10,088 nucleotides of DNA from Tannerellaceae bacterium. GTDB taxonomy: Bacteria; Bacteroidota; Bacteroidia; Bacteroidales; Tannerellaceae. Where the stretch lies: contig JAISCM010000040.1 of NCBI GenBank assembly GCA_031265595.1, forward strand, positions 1 to 10,088, in the 5' to 3' direction. A program made the translations under genes and the position numbers. The notes under the pieces were generated by a model that was not told the origin of the DNA, searched no databases, and was given only the letters and a program-made list of their open reading frames with translations. This document shows, one piece after another, positions 7,036 to 10,088 of this stretch; the first letter of the stretch is position 1, and each line of letters begins with the position of its first letter.

Positions 7036-7062
7036 AAGTTGGTAATCTTTTAATTCAAATAT
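7029..7062. repeat. 9-bp inverted repeat before glpD
   Basis: ATATTTGAA at 7029-7037 and TTCAAATAT at 7054-7062 are exact inverted copies separated by 16 bases. The left arm overlaps the -7 element and the right arm ends two bases before the glpD ATG. Transcription from that promoter would start inside the loop, so a DNA operator is more likely than an mRNA hairpin. The binding protein is unknown. Confidence 0.45.
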
Positions 7063-7064
7063 GT

Positions 7065-8633
7065 ATGAACCGCAACTCCATTATTCGTCAGTTAGCGGAG
7101 ACGGGGGGTGTCTTCGATTTTGTCGTTATCGGCGGGGGGGCAACCGGCTTGGGGGTTGCGCTCGACGCTGCTACGAGAGGCTATAAGACGGCCTTGTTCG
7201 AACAGGCTGATTTTACCAAAGGGACGTCCAGCCGGAGCACGAAGCTGGTGCATGGGGGCGTTCGTTATCTGGCGCAGGGGAATGTTTCGCTGGTGTTGGA
7301 AGCCTTGCGCGAACGGGGTATCCTGAAGAAGAATGCGCCGCATTTGGTGAAAGACCAGCGTTTCCTTATCCCCTGTTATCGCTGGTGGGAGGGGCCTTTT
7401 TACTTCTGCGGGCTGGTGGTTTACGACTTTATGTCGGGCGCCTTGCGGTTTGGGCGTTCGATGTGTATCGGGCCTAAGCGTGCGGTGAAGACGATCCCTA
7501 ACCTTCGGGAGAAAGGGCTGACTGCCGGTATCTTGTATCACGACGGGCAGTTTGACGACTCCCGTCTGGCCATCAATATGGTGCGTACAGCCGTAGACGC
7601 CGGCGCCTGTGTGTTGAATTATATGCAAGTGACGGATCTGCTGAAAGAAGAGGGGAGAGTAGCCGGCGTAGTGGTGCATGACCGCGAAACGGGCGACGTC
7701 TACCGGGTCAGGTCGCATGCCGTGATCAATGCCACGGGGGTATTTGCCGATACGATACTGCAAATGGATACGCCGGGGAAGCGGCCGACGGTACGTCCGA
7801 GCCAGGGCGTTCATATCGTGCTCGACGCCTCGTTTTTGGCGAGTGAATATGCTATTATGATCCCCAAAACGCCAGACGGGCGGGTGCTCTTTGCCGTTCC
7901 CTGGCACGACAAGGTAATCGTAGGCACTACGGATACGCTGATGAAGGAGGCGCGCGAAGAACCGGTTGCCCTGGAAGAAGAAATACAATTTATCCTGCAT
8001 ACGGCAGGGAGCTATCTGGCGCGCGCTCCGCAGCGAACGGATGTGCTTTCGGTATTTGCCGGCCTCCGCCCCCTGGCTGCTCCCCGGAATGGGGGGAAGA
8101 AGACAAAGGAGATCTCCCGGAGCCATAAGATCATACGCGAAACGTCGGGCTTACTCTCCATCATCGGCGGGAAATGGACTACCTACCGCAAGATGGCGCA
8201 GGAAACGCTGGACTTCGCCATCCGCCAGCTACGCCTGCCCATGCGCCACTGTGTAACGGCATCCTACCCCATCCACGGCGCCAGGCCCCGGCCCGGTTTC
8301 TCCGACCCTCTGTATGTATATGGCTCGGATGCAGACGAGATACGCAGCCTCATCGCCTCTGCGCCCGGCATGGCCGAGAAGCTGCATCCCCGCTATGCCT
8401 ATACGGTGGGAGAAGTAAGCTGGATCGTTCGCCACGAAATGCCGTGCAGGCTGGAAGATGTACTGGCCAGGCGTTTGCGCATCTTGTTCTTAGACGCCCG
8501 CGCTGCCGTAGAGATGGCTCCCCGCGTAGCCGCGATCCTTGCAGCCGAACGGGCAAAAGACGAGGCATGGAAGGAGGGCGAGCTGGGCGCGTTTAAAGAA
8601 CTCGCGTCTACTTATATCCTTTCCCCGGAATGA
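7065..8633 (+). CDS. glpD: FAD-dependent glycerol-3-phosphate dehydrogenase
   Basis: This enzyme oxidises sn-glycerol 3-phosphate to dihydroxyacetone phosphate at the inner face of the cytoplasmic membrane and passes electrons to quinone through bound FAD. The 522 residues are slightly longer than the roughly 500 of E. coli GlpD. The N-terminal FAD-binding motif is [11 protein letters not shown], with GGGATG at residues 23-28 and Glu46 at the end of the second strand. The family signature [19 protein letters not shown] follows at 51-69. Later segments [29 protein letters not shown] and [15 protein letters not shown] are typical of GlpD, and the C-terminal part is the usual all-helical domain. 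ATG 7065 is chosen because it gives a normal distance to the FAD motif. glpK follows after 26 bases, so the two form an operon for glycerol catabolism. The quinone as acceptor is inferred from the family. Confidence 0.95.
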   Translation: MNRNSIIRQLAETGGVFDFVVIGGGATGLGVALDAATRGYKTALFEQADFTKGTSSRSTKLVHGGVRYLAQGNVSLVLEALRERGILKKNAPHLVKDQRFLIPCYRWWEGPFYFCGLVVYDFMSGALRFGRSMCIGPKRAVKTIPNLREKGLTAGILYHDGQFDDSRLAINMVRTAVDAGACVLNYMQVTDLLKEEGRVAGVVVHDRETGDVYRVRSHAVINATGVFADTILQMDTPGKRPTVRPSQGVHIVLDASFLASEYAIMIPKTPDGRVLFAVPWHDKVIVGTTDTLMKEAREEPVALEEEIQFILHTAGSYLARAPQRTDVLSVFAGLRPLAAPRNGGKKTKEISRSHKIIRETSGLLSIIGGKWTTYRKMAQETLDFAIRQLRLPMRHCVTASYPIHGARPRPGFSDPLYVYGSDADEIRSLIASAPGMAEKLHPRYAYTVGEVSWIVRHEMPCRLEDVLARRLRILFLDARAAVEMAPRVAAILAAERAKDEAWKEGELGAFKELASTYILSPE

Positions 8634-8659
8634 TTCATTCATCCTTAATCAGTAAAGAT

Positions 8660-10088
8660 ATGCAATTGAAAAACAAGTATGTGTTAGCCATCGACCAGGG
8701 CACTACCTCGTCGAGGGCGATTCTTTTCAACCCGCAGGGTAGTATTATTACCATAGCGCAGAAGGCCTTTCAGCAGTACTTCCCCAATCCCGGGTGGGTA
8801 GAGCACGATCCGAATGAGATTTGGTACACCCAGTCGTCGGTTATTAAAGAAGCGATGGCCAAGGCCGATGTATCCGAGGATCATATTGCCTGCATCGGCA
8901 TAGCCAATCAGCGCGAAACCACCATCGTATGGGATAGGGAAACGGGCTTCCCGGTGTATAACGCCATCGTGTGGCAAGACCGCCGCACGTCTGACTATTG
9001 CGAAGAGCTGAAGGCCAAAGGATACGCCGGCTGCATACAGCAGAAGACAGGCCTGGTGATAGATGCCTACTTCTCGGCCACTAAGATACGCTGGATACTG
9101 GATCACGTAAAAGGCATACGCCAGCGCGCCGAGCGGGGAGAGCTATGCTTCGGTACGGTAGATACCTGGCTTATATGGAAGCTTACGAAGGGCGAGCGCT
9201 TCATTACCGATATTACGAACGCCTCGCGCACCATGCTGTTCAATATCCATACGCAGGCGTGGGACGAGGAGCTGCTCCGCCTCTTTACCATACCCCCCTC
9301 TATGCTGCCACAGGTGGTGAGTTGCAGCGAGGTATATGCCGAATCGAAAGCCCCGCTGTTTAAGCAAGGCATCCCCCTTTCGGGCATGGCTGGCGACCAG
9401 CAGGCGGCCCTCTTCGGCCAGCTCTGCATAGAAGAAGGCATGATAAAAACCACCTACGGCACGGGCTGCTTTATGATACTTAATACGGGCGACAAACCCG
9501 TACTGTCTCAAAACAACCTGCTTACCACGATTGGCTGGAAGATCGGGGACAAGATAACCTACGCCCTGGAAGGAAGCGTCTTCGTAGGCGGGGCCGCTAT
9601 TCAATGGCTGCGCGACGGTATCGGCCTTCTGCCCAATGCGTCTGTAAGCGAGCAAATGGCCCAGTCGGTTTCCGGCAATGGGGGCGTTTACTTCGTTCCG
9701 GCGCTAACCGGCCTTGGCGCTCCTTACTGGGATCAATACGCCCGGGGCACGATAGTAGGCATCACCCGGGGCACCACGGCCGCTCATCTTACCCGCGCCG
9801 CTCTGGAAGGCATCTCGTATCAGGTAGACGACGTATTGATGGCCATGGAGAACGATATTCATTACAAGCCCAAGGAGATACGGGTAGACGGCGGGGCGAT
9901 AGCCAATAACTTCCTGATGCAGTTTCAGGCAGACATCAGCCGCTGCCCCGTAGTACGCCCCAGGGTGCTCGAAACCACAGCGCTGGGCGCCGCCTATCTG
10001 GCCGGGCTGGCCGTGGGCTACTGGAAAGACACGAATGAACTGAAAGAGCAATGGTCGCTCGATACAGTATTCCACCCCAAGATGAAAG
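8660..10088 (+). CDS. glpK: Glycerol kinase (3' end beyond window)
   Basis: This is a cytoplasmic FGGY-family kinase that phosphorylates glycerol with ATP to glycerol 3-phosphate, the substrate of the preceding GlpD. The frame is open from ATG 8660 to the window edge, giving 476 codons of an expected roughly 500, so only the last residues are missing. Diagnostic segments include [14 protein letters not shown] (7-20), [94 protein letters not shown] and [15 protein letters not shown]. The glycerol-contacting Arg-Glu pair (in NQRETT) and the DQQAALFGQ aspartate are present. The segment that in E. coli forms the fructose-1,6-bisphosphate loop (GGKGGTR) is replaced by unrelated residues, so that allosteric inhibition is probably absent. 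A transporter gene may follow outside the window. Confidence 0.96.
   Translation, partial: MQLKNKYVLAIDQGTTSSRAILFNPQGSIITIAQKAFQQYFPNPGWVEHDPNEIWYTQSSVIKEAMAKADVSEDHIACIGIANQRETTIVWDRETGFPVYNAIVWQDRRTSDYCEELKAKGYAGCIQQKTGLVIDAYFSATKIRWILDHVKGIRQRAERGELCFGTVDTWLIWKLTKGERFITDITNASRTMLFNIHTQAWDEELLRLFTIPPSMLPQVVSCSEVYAESKAPLFKQGIPLSGMAGDQQAALFGQLCIEEGMIKTTYGTGCFMILNTGDKPVLSQNNLLTTIGWKIGDKITYALEGSVFVGGAAIQWLRDGIGLLPNASVSEQMAQSVSGNGGVYFVPALTGLGAPYWDQYARGTIVGITRGTTAAHLTRAALEGISYQVDDVLMAMENDIHYKPKEIRVDGGAIANNFLMQFQADISRCPVVRPRVLETTALGAAYLAGLAVGYWKDTNELKEQWSLDTVFHPKMK

Noticed and set aside
7103..7140. Runs of six and seven G early in glpD as a phase-variation switch
   Set aside because: The second run simply encodes the Gly-Gly-Gly of the FAD motif. 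The runs are short for a contingency tract, and a metabolic gene is an unlikely target.
7092..8126. Long open frame (344 codons) on the minus strand opposite glpD
   Set aside because: It lies wholly antisense to an unmistakable glpD. The translation is rich in Arg, His and Pro with no domain or hydrophobic pattern. Such frames arise in GC-rich genes by codon bias.
9143..9655. Open frame (170 codons) on the minus strand opposite glpK
   Set aside because: It is fully antisense to glpK, with no recognisable motif and no promoter-like element seen.
1..10088. CRISPR array, tRNA or rRNA genes, transposase
   Set aside because: No regularly spaced direct repeats, tRNA cloverleaf or rRNA signature was seen, and none of the real coding frames resembles a transposase or integrase.

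Overview
The window looks like chromosomal DNA from an anaerobic member of the Bacteroidales, probably close to Parabacteroides or Bacteroides. This is an inference. It rests on several upstream regions carrying the Bacteroidetes -7 promoter motif TAnnTTTG, on the lack of clear Shine-Dalgarno sequences, on a Dcu-type C4-dicarboxylate carrier of the kind used in fumarate/succinate metabolism, and on the style of the penicillin-binding protein. No species marker such as rRNA is present.

Layout. Positions 1-282 hold no convincing gene but are rich in structure: four consecutive short hairpins, a longer imperfect inverted repeat and a G-run tract able to form a G-quadruplex. Positions 283-1602 (minus strand) encode a DcuA/DcuB-family carrier. 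It is divergent from a bifunctional class A penicillin-binding protein at 1765-4116 (plus strand), and the 162-base gap between them carries one -7 element in each direction. Positions 4117-4217 contain a perfect 38-bp palindrome that overlaps a near-ideal Bacteroidetes promoter. Behind it are two tightly linked P-loop ATPase genes, 4218-5408 and 5411-7021, separated by 2 bases. After a 43-base gap come glpD (7065-8633) and the start of glpK (8660 to the window end), which together convert glycerol to dihydroxyacetone phosphate.

The carrier, the penicillin-binding protein and the glycerol genes are ordinary core functions with moderate to high GC. The ATPase pair is more AT-rich, most strongly in its first gene: one counted 60-base row there is 35% GC, against 57% in a row of glpD. 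The pair sits between unrelated housekeeping genes and has its own promoter/operator-like region, so it is best read as a small acquired module. Both proteins combine a STAND/Orc-like (MNS-type) ATPase core with a C-terminal helical or winged-helix region, and neither shows a recognisable nuclease, TIR or membrane effector. This pair, with its palindromic control region, is the strongest candidate in the window for an undescribed system. A defence, regulatory or mobile-element role is a hypothesis only.
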